64,000 nt of DNA from CBDFKF01 sp965248765 (GCA_965248765.1 CBDFKF010000004.1:682001-746000), one strand, 5' to 3'. Shown: positions 42,764 through 51,684, counted from the stretch's first letter. The notes: generated by a model not told the origin, from the sequence alone. A program made the numbers and translations.

Positions 42764-43357
42764 GTGGTCTTCAGCGGCGCGGTTGAGGGTGATCTGGATG
42801 AGGCCGTGCTACGCCGTCTGACGGCACATTGCGGCCTCGTTCTCGACACGGTCTACGGCAAGCGCGGAAAGTCACATCTGCTCAAACGCATCGATGCCTA
42901 TAACAGCGCGGCGCGCTTCCAGCCTTGGATCGTTCTCATCGATCTGGATAATGCCGCCTGCGCGCCCGCCGGGTCAATGCAATGGCTGCCGAGCCCGGCA
43001 CAGCACATGCGCCTGCGGCTTGCGGTGCGCGCGGTGGAATCGTGATTGCTCGCGGATCGCGCGCGCCTGGCGCAGCGGCTGAGCGTCCGCAAAGCCCTGG
43101 TCGCAGCCGTGCCCGACGACCTCCTCGACCCCAAGCGCGCGCTGATTGACCTCGCGCGCAGGTCGCGCAGCCCCCAGTTGCAGCGCGCCCTCGTGCCGCA
43201 GCCCAACAGTGGCCGCACGGCCGGGACGGACTATACATCCACGATGATTGAATTCGTTAATGACAAGAGCAACGGGTGGCGGCCGGAAGTCGCCGCTGGG
43301 AGATCGGAAAGCCTGCGTCGGTGCATGGAGCGTCTTGCCGAAGTCGCGGCCGGCTGA
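42764..43357 (+). pseudogene. TOPRIM-like (DUF4276-type) partner of the ATPase, nonsense-mutated
   Basis: From GTG 42764 the frame reads VFSGAVEGDLDEAVLRRL (Glu of TOPRIM) and WIVLIDLDNAACAP (DxD), then RLRLAVRAVES, TGA at 43043-43045, and continues in the same frame LLADRARLAQ through a typical C-terminus to 43357. The stop stands exactly where the family has Trp (AVESWLLAD), so TGG to TGA is the simplest reading. Sixteen nt behind the ATPase, as expected for a two-gene ATPase/nuclease system. Confidence 0.8.
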
Positions 43358-43789
43358 GCGGCGTACGCCACCCTGATTTCGTGGCGCACCGGAACGCTCA
43401 GGGTTTTTCCGTCCTCGGCCCCACGCCCCTCCACGCCGTTCTGCCAGACCTATTCGAATCTGATTAAACAGGCTCGAAGCTTGCTTCCTGCTTCACCGAG
43501 GCCGGTTTCACCAGGACGATGCCGCCCCGGCCAGCGCCTTCCTCTCCACAGGCTGACACCGTGGAACTCACGGCATAATTCTTCAAGCGCCCCCCCCCCC
43601 CCTGCCCTCTACGCCGCCGAGAGCTCACCGGTCCGGTGTTGAAGGTTGTCATGTTTTTTCATCTAGAATTTGGGCGTAGTTGAGGGGCCCACCTAAATCG
43701 ACACATTAATGTTCGCCAAATACCGGTTTACCATCTTTGTTTTTCTCGAATTCGTACATTTCGGTAGGAACGACCAGCCTAACTTCGCA
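43358..43789. other. Intergenic stretch, lower GC, with a long C tract
   Basis: No gene supported. The first part is GC-rich; from about 43650 it becomes AT-richer and marks entry into the TcmP/DUF5131 cassette. Contains the 13-C homopolymer. Confidence 0.4.
43590..43602 (+). repeat. Homopolymer of 13 C
   Basis: An uninterrupted run of 13 C, the longest homopolymer noticed in the window, in non-coding DNA between the TOPRIM relic and the TcmP-associated cassette. Confidence 0.85.
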
Positions 43790-44367
43790 CTACTTCGAAA
43801 ATTTGGCAGGTTCTTGTGAGACACTCAACTCGAAGAGTTCAGAGTTCGTCTGTTTTGTATCCTGGTGTTCGTTCTCGTCATACCTGACTCTGAAACATTG
43901 AACTATCATGCCGTAAAATGGGTCTGTAGAATCCAGCTTGGAAAACCTATCAGTCAGCTGCTGGCCTAACTGGCGGGGATCGGCAATCTGAACAACGTGC
44001 TTCCCGAGCTTCTCTAGTTTAGCAACGTCAGCCTTTTTCGGGTCTGTACAACTAATGATGTACAGCGGGCCAGCATAAGACACATTGTGGAACATGTTAC
44101 CCGACGCCTCACTATTTTCAATGCGGTCGAAATCAGTGTTGGTCTTGACGGTAACGACGTTTTCGACTGGAGCGGTGATTAAACCCCTGCCCTCACTTGG
44201 ATCGTTTCTCTCCTGATCGGCATCACATTTCTGGTCGGTATAAATTTATAGTAGCACAGGGACCCAAGTCGGATGACCCCAGCAAGAAACTGCTTCGCGT
44301 GTTCATTCTCTTCAGAGAACCTCAATAACTCCGGCGGATAATAGCCGAACGTCTTTGGCGTTGCCAT
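43790..44367 (-). pseudogene. Hypothetical protein downstream of tcmP, one-base frameshift
   Basis: ATG 44367 with GGAGAAGAT just upstream starts MATPKTFGYYPPELLRFSEE...RLGSLCYYKFIPTRN, then loses frame near 44210. The second frame reads DPSEGRGLITAPVENV, VKTNTDFDRIENSEASGN, MFHNVSYAGPLYIISCTDPKKA and ends SQEPAKFSK at 43790. Together about 190 residues. The break is at an A-run (GAAAC). Low GC and position behind tcmP suggest it belongs to the same cassette. Family not recognised. Confidence 0.6.
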
Positions 44368-45712
44368 ATCTTCTCCATTGCGAATGCCACGAAATGCGAT
44401 TGGAACCGGTATTGGATATGCGGGGCGTTGCGTTCGATAAACCGATGCATGGACGTGTCCGAGAGGCGCCCGGGGAAGCCATGGCGACCTCCCCATAAGC
44501 TGGCGGTCGAGCGGCCGGCTGCGGCCGGCTGGGACCAGCTGGCATCAGCCTTAATCCGATTGGCTCGTGACCCCGATCTGGCCGTCTCACACCGCGCCAA
44601 AGCTCATTTCTCACTATCGCAAGTACAGTCGTTGGGCCTAACCAGAGTAATGCTCGTCTCTGGTTGGGAACCCGCTTACGCGGCGGAAGACAAAAGTTGA
44701 CTACCCTGCGGCGCTTCATGCCGTTGATCAGGCCCCTGATCTGTGTGAGCCGCATTGGAACGTTCTCAAGAACGTGGATAGAAAGGAGACTGAAAGCCAT
44801 AGTTCCAGACGTGGACAGAAGCTCGACCACACGAGTCTCTGCCTCTCGCTGGAATTTTTGACATCCGATTCCTGCCTCTTCCTGTTGCATGGCTGCAATT
44901 TCATCGTCAGTGAAGCGGCTAACCTGATCGTCGGCTTCATGGCGCAGTTGGTTTTGGGTCTCCATCTGGCGCCGCTCTACACTGCTCTGGACATCTCGGA
45001 AAACTTCAAGGCCCTTGGCTGAGTGTGTGCCGAGCAACAGCCGCATTTTTACACGGTCCCCTTTTGGCTTGTGGATAGGAAAATCGGCCAGGTAGGTCGC
45101 CGCTCTTGACGCCTTCACCTTGCGTCGTAGCAGATGTAGCACACGTGCCTCATTGCTCCACGTCCGGAACAGAGCTTTAAACTGATCTGTCCATTCAGGG
45201 TTGGCAAGGAAGCGGCCGAAAGATGCGGAAACCTGCGAATACTCAGCGTGGCGGTTGATATCCTCTGCCATAAAATTGAGCAGGAATTCGCCATTCCTCG
45301 CCCTCAGAGACACCAAAACTGGCTCGGAACGGACGTTCCAGCCGGTCGGGTCGATGAAGGTAAACGTGAATCCGTCTCGGCAGACTTGCGCTATGTCGTC
45401 CAGATGATCTTCGAACGATCCATGAAACACATAAATCTCGAACTTCTCTTGCTTCTTAGCATAGTCACGAAGTTGCGTAACCGCGCGACGTTCGCGCTCG
45501 CAGAAGCAAAACCGGACCTTCAATCCAGCGCTGCGCTTCTTTCCAAGATCAGCTCGGACCGCCTCCAGTGTGCGCAATGCCTGATCGAACGAGGCGTCGG
45601 AATAGTTTTCTTCGGACACGCGCCAAGGGCCCGCGAAAGCATCGACGAAATTGAAGGTTGGAGTTCCCCCGGTTTGATGGACACTTTTTGACTGAGAGAG
45701 GAGAGTGTCCCG

Positions 45713-46022
45713 ATGCCGAGAACGAGGAACCGGTACCCCGCGGAATTCAGGGATCAGATCGTAGCGTTGTCCCGGACCGGAGGTAGCGTGGAAGATGGCC
45801 AGGGAGTTCGAGCCGTGCGCGGCGACGATCCATGGCTGGATCAAGCAGGCTGAACGCGATGGCGGCGGCCGCATCGACGGTCTTAGCAGCGACGAGCGCG
45901 AAGAGCTACGTCGGCTTCGCCGGGAGAACCGCCAGCTTCGTCAGGAGAGAGATATCCTGGCAAAGGCCGCAGCCTGGTTCGCTCAGAGCGACGTGACGTC
46001 GTCTCGGTCTTCGAGTTCATGA
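45713..46022 (+). pseudogene. IS3-family OrfA, frameshifted
   Basis: MPRTRNRYPAEFRDQIVALSRTGGSVE from ATG 45713 changes frame at about 45794 into MAREFEPCAATIHGWIKQAERD, ELRRLRRENRQLRQERDILAKAAAWFA and stops at 46022, overlapping the OrfB ATG (ATGA). HTH plus leucine zipper are both recognisable but split. Confidence 0.78.
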
Positions 46023-46882
46023 CGGCGAACCAGGCCATGTTCCCGCTGGCAACGATGTGCAAATCGTTCGGCGTCTCCCGCGCCGGATATTATGCGTGGC
46101 TCCGGCGTGAGCCGAGCGCCCGTTGCCGCGCCGATGTGGAGTTGAGCGTTCGCATCAAGGCGATCCACAAGGCTTCGAAAGAGCCCTATGGGGCTCCGCG
46201 CATCCACGCCGAACTCCTCGATGAAGGGATCCGGCTGGGCCGCAAGCGCGTGGAGCGGTTGATGAAAGCGGCCGGTATTGTCGGTGTTAGCCGCCGCAAA
46301 GCCGCCCGCACGACCTTCCGAGACGAGCGGGTTCGTCCCGCCAGCGACCTGGTTGACCGGAACTTCCATGCCGATGAACCGAACTGGCTCTGGGTCGCCG
46401 ACATCACCTACGTGCCGACTTGGGCCGGGTTCCTGTACCTCGCCGTGGTACTGGATGCCTTCTCACGGCGGATCGTCGGCTGGGCGATGGGCCACGATCT
46501 GAAAACCCAGCTCGTGCTCGATGCCCTCAACATGGCGCTGACGCAGCGGCGTCCCGTCGGCGTGATCCATCACTCCGACCAGGGGTCGCAGTACACCTCG
46601 ATCGCCTTCGGCCTGCGTTGCAAGGAAGCCGGTGTGCGGCCATCAATGGGCTCGGTTGGCGATGCCTACGACAATGCAATGTGCGAGAGTTTCTTCGCCA
46701 CCCTCGAATGCGAGTTGCTCGACCGGCGGAAGTTCCGGACCAAGGCGGAGGCCCGCATGGCCGTCTTCCAGTTCATCGAGGGCTGGTACAATCCGGGGCG
46801 GCGGCATTCCGCGCTCGGATACAAGTCGCCCGTCAACTACGAGAGACAAGCCCGTGAGCAGCTGGAGTCTGTAAGCCCGTAA
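46019..46882 (+). CDS. IS3-family transposase OrfB
   Basis: 287 residues, intact. YGAPRIHAELLDEGIRLGRKRVERLM (HTH_21) then rve core: WVADITYVPT (D), HHSDQGSQYTS (D), SFFATLECELLDRR (E region). Probably inactive without its OrfA partner. Confidence 0.92.
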   Translation: MTANQAMFPLATMCKSFGVSRAGYYAWLRREPSARCRADVELSVRIKAIHKASKEPYGAPRIHAELLDEGIRLGRKRVERLMKAAGIVGVSRRKAARTTFRDERVRPASDLVDRNFHADEPNWLWVADITYVPTWAGFLYLAVVLDAFSRRIVGWAMGHDLKTQLVLDALNMALTQRRPVGVIHHSDQGSQYTSIAFGLRCKEAGVRPSMGSVGDAYDNAMCESFFATLECELLDRRKFRTKAEARMAVFQFIEGWYNPGRRHSALGYKSPVNYERQAREQLESVSP

Positions 46883-47033
46883 CTGTCCACAAAACCGGGG
46901 GAACTCCAGGTCGGTGAATGGCCTTGGAGAGTCTTATAGGTTGTTTCTTAAGATATCGGGTTAGGAAGAGATGTTTGATATAGGACTGTTCACGCCCATG
47001 GTAGCTTTTTAGATTAGCAGTGAAATGTGTAGC

Positions 47034-47787
47034 CTATGCCTGTGGCGACTCGAATATCTTATTAGACACGATCTGCCACGGAAATCCGTTCCATTCTTCG
47101 CCTTCAAGAAGTCGCCCGCCAGACTTTGGCCGAGCGCCGCCCCATTGCTTGAAAAAGAAGGCGACGTCCGCGGCCTCGCAGCGATCTCGCAATTCGGTCG
47201 CCCATGAAGGAGCCATTGACCGGGCGCCCGGGCCACTCTCTCCCGACAATGGCCCACGCGATGCCCGATAGATCGAGTTCACCTATGGGGCCGAGAAGCG
47301 GCTCAAACGATGTGAAGCGTGCCTCGGAGTCGATCTGCCTCAGATGTTCGATGCGTCCCTTGTGCGCCGCATTTTCGACCGACGCGCCAAGCTAAATGTG
47401 CAAGGCACAGACGCATCGCCATAGCGCCTGCGCACGTAGTTGCGCATCAACGAACTTCTTTTTGTCAGGACTTGGTATACGTGTCAATTAGCTGATTCCA
47501 TCGTGTCGAAGACCTTATCAATATAGTACGATCGACCTTCTTGTGGAAGAGATCGCTCATGGAGTTCACGAAAATCATGCGCGGTTTCTTCCAAGAGGCG
47601 CCTGTCCTAGCCGCGACGGCCAAAGGCGCAGATCAAAGCCTTGCTCATAGGGGTGTCCTTCGATTCCACGCCACCGTTCGGCGAACCGTTCTGCGTAACA
47701 GTTGGCGCATCCGGGACCGATCTTCGTGCAACCCGTCACAGGACTCCACGTCGCGTCTGTCCATTCGATTGTAGATGCCTGCCCCAC
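47034..47787 (-). pseudogene. DUF5131 / phage Gp37-Gp68 three-Cys-motif protein, broken
   Basis: GTG 47787 starts GQASTIEWTDATWSPVTGCTKIGPGCANCYAERFAERW (Cys cluster). After FDLRLWP a one-base loss near 47605 leads to KPRMIFVNSMSDLFHKK; a TGA near 47495 stands where Trp is expected in AN(W)HVYQVLTKRSSLM; the rest, LGASVENAAHKGRIEHLR, SFEPLLGPIGEL and VAFFFKQWGGARPKSGG, is open to 47034. These are the conserved blocks of the radical-SAM-like DUF5131 family. It is followed at once by tcmP, its usual neighbour. Confidence 0.85.
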
Positions 47788-47873
47788 GTCTAGATCCTTT
47801 CGGCACGAAAGATACACTAACATTACTATACGATAGTGTTGGAGAATACCGGCGTTGGCTTCAAGAAGACGCT

Positions 47874-48083
47874 ATGCCTAAGGACCGCGACCGCCCGGAG
47901 GTTCGGGTCAAGCCGCACACCTACCAGCCTAGCAAGGCGGAACTGAATAAGCTGGTGAAGATCGAAGCGATGCCGGACGAGCTGGCCGAGGCCGTGTTGC
48001 GCCTAACCACGTATCCCTCGCCGCAATTGGAATCCCCAATGTTCTACCGTGGATGGAGAGTGCCATGCCGGATGGTCGATTGA
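47874..48083 (+). CDS. Small hypothetical protein
   Basis: 69 residues from ATG 47874: PKDRDRPEVRVKPHTYQPSKAELNKLVKIEAMPDELAEAVLR then a less natural tail that overlaps the next ORF. The first 42 residues resemble short basic/acidic proteins seen next to DUF5131-type genes and plasmid DNA; I cannot name the family. The tail suggests a lost stop or frameshift. Divergent from the DUF5131 relic. Confidence 0.45.
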   Translation: MPKDRDRPEVRVKPHTYQPSKAELNKLVKIEAMPDELAEAVLRLTTYPSPQLESPMFYRGWRVPCRMVD

Positions 48084-48310
48084 ATTTAATTTCGCTCTTA
48101 CCAGTGATATTTGGGTGTGTATTAGGAGTCCCGTGGGCGCTTTGGCTCTGTCCGAAAATGGGCGCCAGGCGATGGCTATGGGTTGTTCTCTCGTTTATTC
48201 CCGTTTTCAACATCATGATGCCTGCGTTTCTGATCATGCGCGCTCAGGGCGCTATCCTCGACAAGCTGAACCAAGACGACGGGCGTAACCTCCCTCAAGC
48301 TAAATTGTGA
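48065..48310 (+). CDS. Small membrane protein, two predicted spans
   Basis: 81 residues from ATG 48065 (GGAGAG 5-10 nt upstream). Two hydrophobic helices, LNLISLLPVIFGCVLGVPWA and WLWVVLSFIPVFNIMMPAFL, flank a short basic loop (CPKMGARR), then a soluble QGAILDKLNQDD tail. Unrecognised; ATG 48053 in the same frame is an alternative start. Confidence 0.5.
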   Translation: MPDGRLNLISLLPVIFGCVLGVPWALWLCPKMGARRWLWVVLSFIPVFNIMMPAFLIMRAQGAILDKLNQDDGRNLPQAKL

Positions 48311-48321
48311 CTATTGAACGC

Positions 48322-49763
48322 CTAATCGTCGCCGCGCGTGCGGCCACGCGGGCGATCGCGCGGCCGCGTCCGCGGCGCCGGCGCAGGGATCGCCTGCCCC
48401 TGCGCGCGGTCCGAGGAATCGCTTGACAATGTGCCGGCGACGCAGCCGAGGCTCGCCCCGATCGCGGCGAGATCCGCCCGCACCCGTGCGTGCGCACGGG
48501 TGGTCCGCTGCGCCGCCGCCGTGCGCGTGAGCCGTTCGACCGCGGCCTGGGCCTGCGGCCCCGGCAGCGGCCCGGACCGCTGCACCGGCACCACCACCGC
48601 CGTCGCCCGCACCAGGCGGCGGAAATCGCCATCACCGGCGTTCACCGATACCGGCCCTCGCGAGGACGCCCGCCACGCCGCAGCCGTCACCGCGCCGAAG
48701 GCCTCCGGCCTGTTGGCGAGCCATCAGTCGGCATAGGCGCCACTTTCCCCCTTGGCCTCGAGCTCGGCGCGCAAGCCACGCCACGACTCGATCGCCAGCC
48801 GCGGCTCCACATAGCTCGCGGCGAGCCGCGCCGCGAGCTCGTCTCTCGCATCGGCGGCCAGCCGCGGCGGCAACCGGCGGCGCCGCCGGCGCCATCGCCG
48901 GCACTTTCTCGAGCGCCCGGTGCGGCGCCCGGCGCTCGAGCGCCGTTGGCCGATCCGCTCGCACGCGATCGCGATGCGGCCGCAGCACAGTGGCGCCGGC
49001 GGCCACGGCCTCGCGGACCTCGGCCCGGTCCTCGCGCCGGCTCGCCTCGGCCGCGAGGCCGGCGGCGCGGGCATGGGCGACGAAGCGCTGACGCAGGTCG
49101 CGCACGTCAACCCCCCCCGGCCCCGAAGCGGAGCCGCGGCCCGCCGAATTCATGGCCCGCCTTCACGATCATGTGAAAGTGCACGTGGTTGTGCCCATCG
49201 CCAGCGCCGGCAACCTCCGCATCGTGCATCGCCCACAGACAGCGATAGCCTTCGCCGCCGAACACCTCGCGCGCCGCCGCCGCGCATGCCGTTTCTGCCG
49301 CCGCGGCCTCGCCCGGCTCCCGCAGCCGCACCGAGAACGCGAGGTGGTGGGCCACGCTGTGGCGGAGATCATCGGTCGCGATCGCCGCGCCGCGGTGCTG
49401 CCGCGCGCGCTTGAGATTATCCGCCTCCGGCGTCAGCGCCAGCCCCGCAAAGGCCTGACGCGTCGCGGCCCGGGTGTCGGCGAAGCTCTCGCTCGGAGCG
49501 GCCCGACTCACCACCACGCCGCTCTCGTCATGCAGCCGCACCCGGGCGGTTCCCACATCGTCGCGGTCCTGCGGCCGCACCCGGCCGACATACCACACCA
49601 TGCGGCCGGCCGAGGCCCGCGAGCGCGTCGATGAAATCAGCTTGAGCACCGCTTCGTCGCGGCCCTGCAGCGCGGCCGGCGGCGCAACGATGCGCCCGCC
49701 ACGGTCGAACGCCGCCGACCGTGCGGCGGCCTGGCGGGCCTGGCGCGCCACGCCGGTACTCAC
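48322..49763 (-). pseudogene. Relaxase (HxHxH type) with several breaks
   Basis: GTG 49763 overlaps the mobC stop (GTGA). Reading: VLKLISSTRSRASAGRMVWYVGR (early Tyr), LRHSVAHHLAFSVRL, CLWAMHDAEV, and the metal triad HNHVHFHMIVKA. The frame is lost at a C8 run near 49111-49118 (reverse G8) just after FGGPRLRFGAGG, continues as VDVRDLRQRFVAHARAAG in a second frame, returns with ARLAASYVEPRLAIESWRGL, meets an in-frame TGA near 48725 (GAYAD*WLANRPEAFG), and runs to 48322 with an Arg-rich tail. The catalytic domain is intact up to the first break. Second relaxase type of the island. Confidence 0.75.
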
Positions 49764-50107
49764 CGCGGCGGCGCCCGGCGCAGGATCTCGGCCGCGGCCC
49801 GCTCGAGCGCCGCCGCGCACTCGGCCAGCGCCGCTGGCGTGATCCCCTCGAACAGCGCCGCGGCCTTGGCGGGCCGCTGGTGGCCCAGGAGCTCGTGCAG
49901 CATCACCAGCCGGTTGACGTTGCGCCCGGCAATGCGCAGCTGGCCGACGGCGCGCGCCAGTGCCTCGCGGTCCTCTGCGCCGATCGCGGCGCGCCCCGCG
50001 AGGCGCGCGTTCACCGCTTCGCGGGCATAAGCGGCAAGCGATTCGCCCTCCGCTCTCGCCGCCGTCGCCACCGCATCACGCCAGCTCGGCTCGCACGAAA
50101 TGCGCAA
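49760..50107 (-). CDS. mobC: MobC-like relaxosome protein
   Basis: 115 residues. N-terminal RISCEPSWRDAVATAARAEGESLAAYAREAVNARL is RHH-like; the MobC-type signature AVGQLRIAGRNVNRLVMLHELLG follows (compare L-x-R-I-G-x-N-x-N-Q). Co-translated with the relaxase (4-nt overlap). Binds oriT and helps strand opening in related systems. Intact although its relaxase is broken. Confidence 0.78.
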   Translation of the reverse strand: MRISCEPSWRDAVATAARAEGESLAAYAREAVNARLAGRAAIGAEDREALARAVGQLRIAGRNVNRLVMLHELLGHQRPAKAAALFEGITPAALAECAAALERAAAEILRRAPPR

Positions 50108-50129
50108 TTGCGGCTGGCCGGGCTATCAG

Positions 50130-50384
50130 CTACACATCAATCGGGGCATGCACCTGAGCCTGAGTGATCCATCGGGAAACCCTCTGTTTCCTTGCCTTTC
50201 CGTCAACTGGAGACCTCGGCCATCCAATGAAGCGGGAATCTTTTCGCCATAGGTTTGAGGGCGATCGGCGACTATCCACATAGCACAGCTGTTCATCATC
50301 GTAGACCCGCCCGTTATAGGTGTAGTCAACGCCCACAAGCTCGTAGGCACCGGCCCTTTCGCCGTAGGCCCCCAGCGCACCCAC
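50130..50384 (-). CDS. Possible small hypothetical protein upstream of mobC
   Basis: 84 residues from GTG 50384 (GALGAYGERAGAYELVGVDYTYNGRVYDDEQLCYVDSRR...). Codon use and aromatic/Gly content look protein-like in the first 45 residues, weak after that. No family recognised; it ends 22 nt before mobC on the same strand. This zone is also where an oriT for the mobC/relaxase pair would be expected. Confidence 0.3.
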   Translation of the reverse strand: MGALGAYGERAGAYELVGVDYTYNGRVYDDEQLCYVDSRRSPSNLWRKDSRFIGWPRSPVDGKARKQRVSRWITQAQVHAPIDV

Positions 50385-50395
50385 GAATGGCGCAC

Positions 50396-50430
50396 TGGTC
50401 CACGTGTGGATAGGTCGACCGGTGGACCAG
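50396..50430. repeat. CCAC/GTGG hairpin (a)
   Basis: CTGGTCCAC (50396-50404) pairs perfectly with GTGGACCAG (50422-50430) across a 17-nt loop that itself contains GGTCGACC. One of four related intergenic hairpins in 50-56 kb. Confidence 0.75.
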
Positions 50431-50672
50431 TGGACAGGTGAACCGGCGTTGTTCTACGTGGGATCGCGGGGCGCGCGCCGTCTTGCCGAGGCCGGGTGAC
50501 GGTGTCGGCTCGCACATCGGACGCTACGACAGGGCCGAAGCCCGCGCTCATGAGATCGAAGGGATAGCTCCTGTCGTTCGCCGTACGTGTCCGATGAGCT
50601 CGCGGCAGCGCGCCGCGGACGTGGCCGCCATCGCCGCGCTATAATCGCCATTCGCCACATCGCGAGGCCCCG

Positions 50673-50849
50673 ATGAGATTGACGATTACCCAGTTGCTGC
50701 CGTGGCTGCTCAGCCAGTTCAAGACCGACAAGAAACTCGCGCCGGCGGGAGAAAAGACGCCGGCCGCGGGCGCAGCTGAGGACGCGTCGGAGGGAATCGC
50801 ACCGGCGGCGCCCCAGTCGAAGCCCGCCGAGGACGACAGCCAAGCCTAA
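50673..50849 (+). CDS. Very small hypothetical protein (58 aa)
   Basis: ATG 50673 to TAA 50849: MRLTITQLLPWLLSQFKTD, then a Lys/Ala/Pro/Glu-rich tail ending DDSQA. The short amphipathic or membrane-associated N-terminus followed by an acidic disordered tail is unusual. GAGG lies 7 nt upstream. It ends just before a perfect 13-bp hairpin that looks like its terminator, supporting expression. Unrecognised. Confidence 0.45.
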   Translation: MRLTITQLLPWLLSQFKTDKKLAPAGEKTPAAGAAEDASEGIAPAAPQSKPAEDDSQA

Positions 50850-50891
50850 CCCGGCGCCGCGCCGGTGGGCCCAGCGCGGCCTCGATGAAAC

Positions 50892-50923
50892 AGTCCACAG
50901 GTGGGCCGGTCCACCTGTGGACT
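50892..50923. terminator. CCAC/GTGG hairpin (b), bidirectional terminator-like
   Basis: AGTCCACAGGTGG (50892-50904), loop GCCGGT, CCACCTGTGGACT (50911-50923): a perfect 13-bp stem between two convergent genes (58-aa ORF and the membrane protein at 50938). No T-run, so termination is inferred from place. Confidence 0.7.
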
Positions 50924-50937
50924 TGGCCGCGCGTGGA

Positions 50938-51684
50938 CTAGGCGATCGCGCGCCGCGCGTAGCTCGCCAGGTCGTCGGGCACGGCGCGCGTGGACTCGGC
51001 GGGGAGGATGCTGGCTTCGAGGCGCGCCAGGCCGTCGCCGCGCTCGGCCAGGCCGGCGAGCACCAGGCGGCTGCCCGAGGCCTCCGCGGCCTCGGCGGCA
51101 AGCGCAGGCGCGTTCTCGAGGCGGCCGGCGGTGATCAGCACCACCGCCTCGATCATATACACCTCGAGCGCCTCGAGGGCGGTGCCGTGGGCGGTCTCGA
51201 AGGCATCGAGCGCGGCGATCGCGGCGCGGATCGGCGAGGGGATCTCCGCCTCGCCGTCGAGCCGGCGCCAGCTCGCGCCTTGGTCGCGCCAGCGCCCCGG
51301 CTGGTCGAACGGCGCAACCAGCAGGATGCGCCCGGCGGCCACGCCGGCCGCCGCGAAGCCGGGCGCGGCGGCGGGATCGCCGTGCGCATAGAAGCCGCGC
51401 TCGCGGGCGGCGTTGACCGCCAGCATGTGGCCGGCCGCAGCGCGCGCCGGCGGGGTTGGCGCTGGACCGGCGGCCTCGGGAGGTGGGGCTGCCACCGCCG
51501 CGGCGGCGGCAAAGGAGGCGACAAAGCCGAGCCTGAGCGGCGCACCCTCGCCGCGCCAGGCGGCGAGGGCATAGGCCCAGTGCGCCTTCTCGGTGAAGTC
51601 GAAGCGCCACAACCAGCGCTGGGCCAGCCACAACCCGACGGCGGCAAGGAACACCGCCAGCAGCAAGGCCGCGGCGCGGCTCAC
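50938..51684 (-). CDS. Hypothetical membrane-anchored protein
   Basis: 248 residues with an N-terminal span (AAALLLAVFLAAVGLWLAQRWLW), a Pro/Ala-rich linker around 65-85, then a soluble domain (AVNAARERGFYAHGD...FQTAH-like helices). The topology suggests a periplasmic or cytoplasmic domain held at the inner membrane. The frame is well kept for 248 codons and the gene is enclosed by island genes. No family recognised. Confidence 0.55.
   Translation of the reverse strand: MSRAAALLLAVFLAAVGLWLAQRWLWRFDFTEKAHWAYALAAWRGEGAPLRLGFVASFAAAAAVAAPPPEAAGPAPTPPARAAAGHMLAVNAARERGFYAHGDPAAAPGFAAAGVAAGRILLVAPFDQPGRWRDQGASWRRLDGEAEIPSPIRAAIAALDAFETAHGTALEALEVYMIEAVVLITAGRLENAPALAAEAAEASGSRLVLAGLAERGDGLARLEASILPAESTRAVPDDLASYARRAIA

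Larger units (their letters stand above)
45659..46908 (+). mobile_element. IS3-family element inserted in tcmP
   Basis: Ends TGGAGTTCCCCCGGTTT... and the inverted ...CCGGGGGAACTCCA define 1250 bp. The target GGT is duplicated directly outside both ends (45656-45658 and 46909-46911). Distinct from the IS3 copies at 21 and 61 kb (different ends and transposase). Confidence 0.92.
44604..47033 (-). pseudogene. tcmP: three-Cys-motif partner protein TcmP, frameshifted and IS-interrupted
   Basis: Reverse strand, two parts around an IS3 element. 5' part (about 46909-47020): HGREQSYIKHLFLTRYLK, a one-base shift, then TYKTLQGHSP; 3' part from 45658: TFNFVDAFAGPWRVSEENYSDASFDQAL, FTFIDPTGWN, FLLNFMAEDINR, ALLSIHVLENVPMRLTQIRGLI, with a last likely shift near 44668 before the end at 44604. 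(F)NFVDAFAGPW and the D-P-x-G segment are the MTase-like hallmarks of TcmP. The family sits next to DUF5131/Gp37-Gp68 three-Cys proteins, as here. Function in nature is unknown. Confidence 0.8.

Noticed and set aside
43464..43652. 62-codon minus-strand frame through the C tract.
   Set aside because: Consists largely of low-complexity Gly/Arg text produced by the homopolymer and has no recognisable domain.
42990..47520. TGA read as Trp or selenocysteine because two relics have TGA where Trp is expected (43043-43045 and near 47495).
   Set aside because: TGA ends many intact genes in the window (for example cysK and the zeta-like gene), and both affected genes have neighbours with other lesions, so nonsense mutation is simpler.
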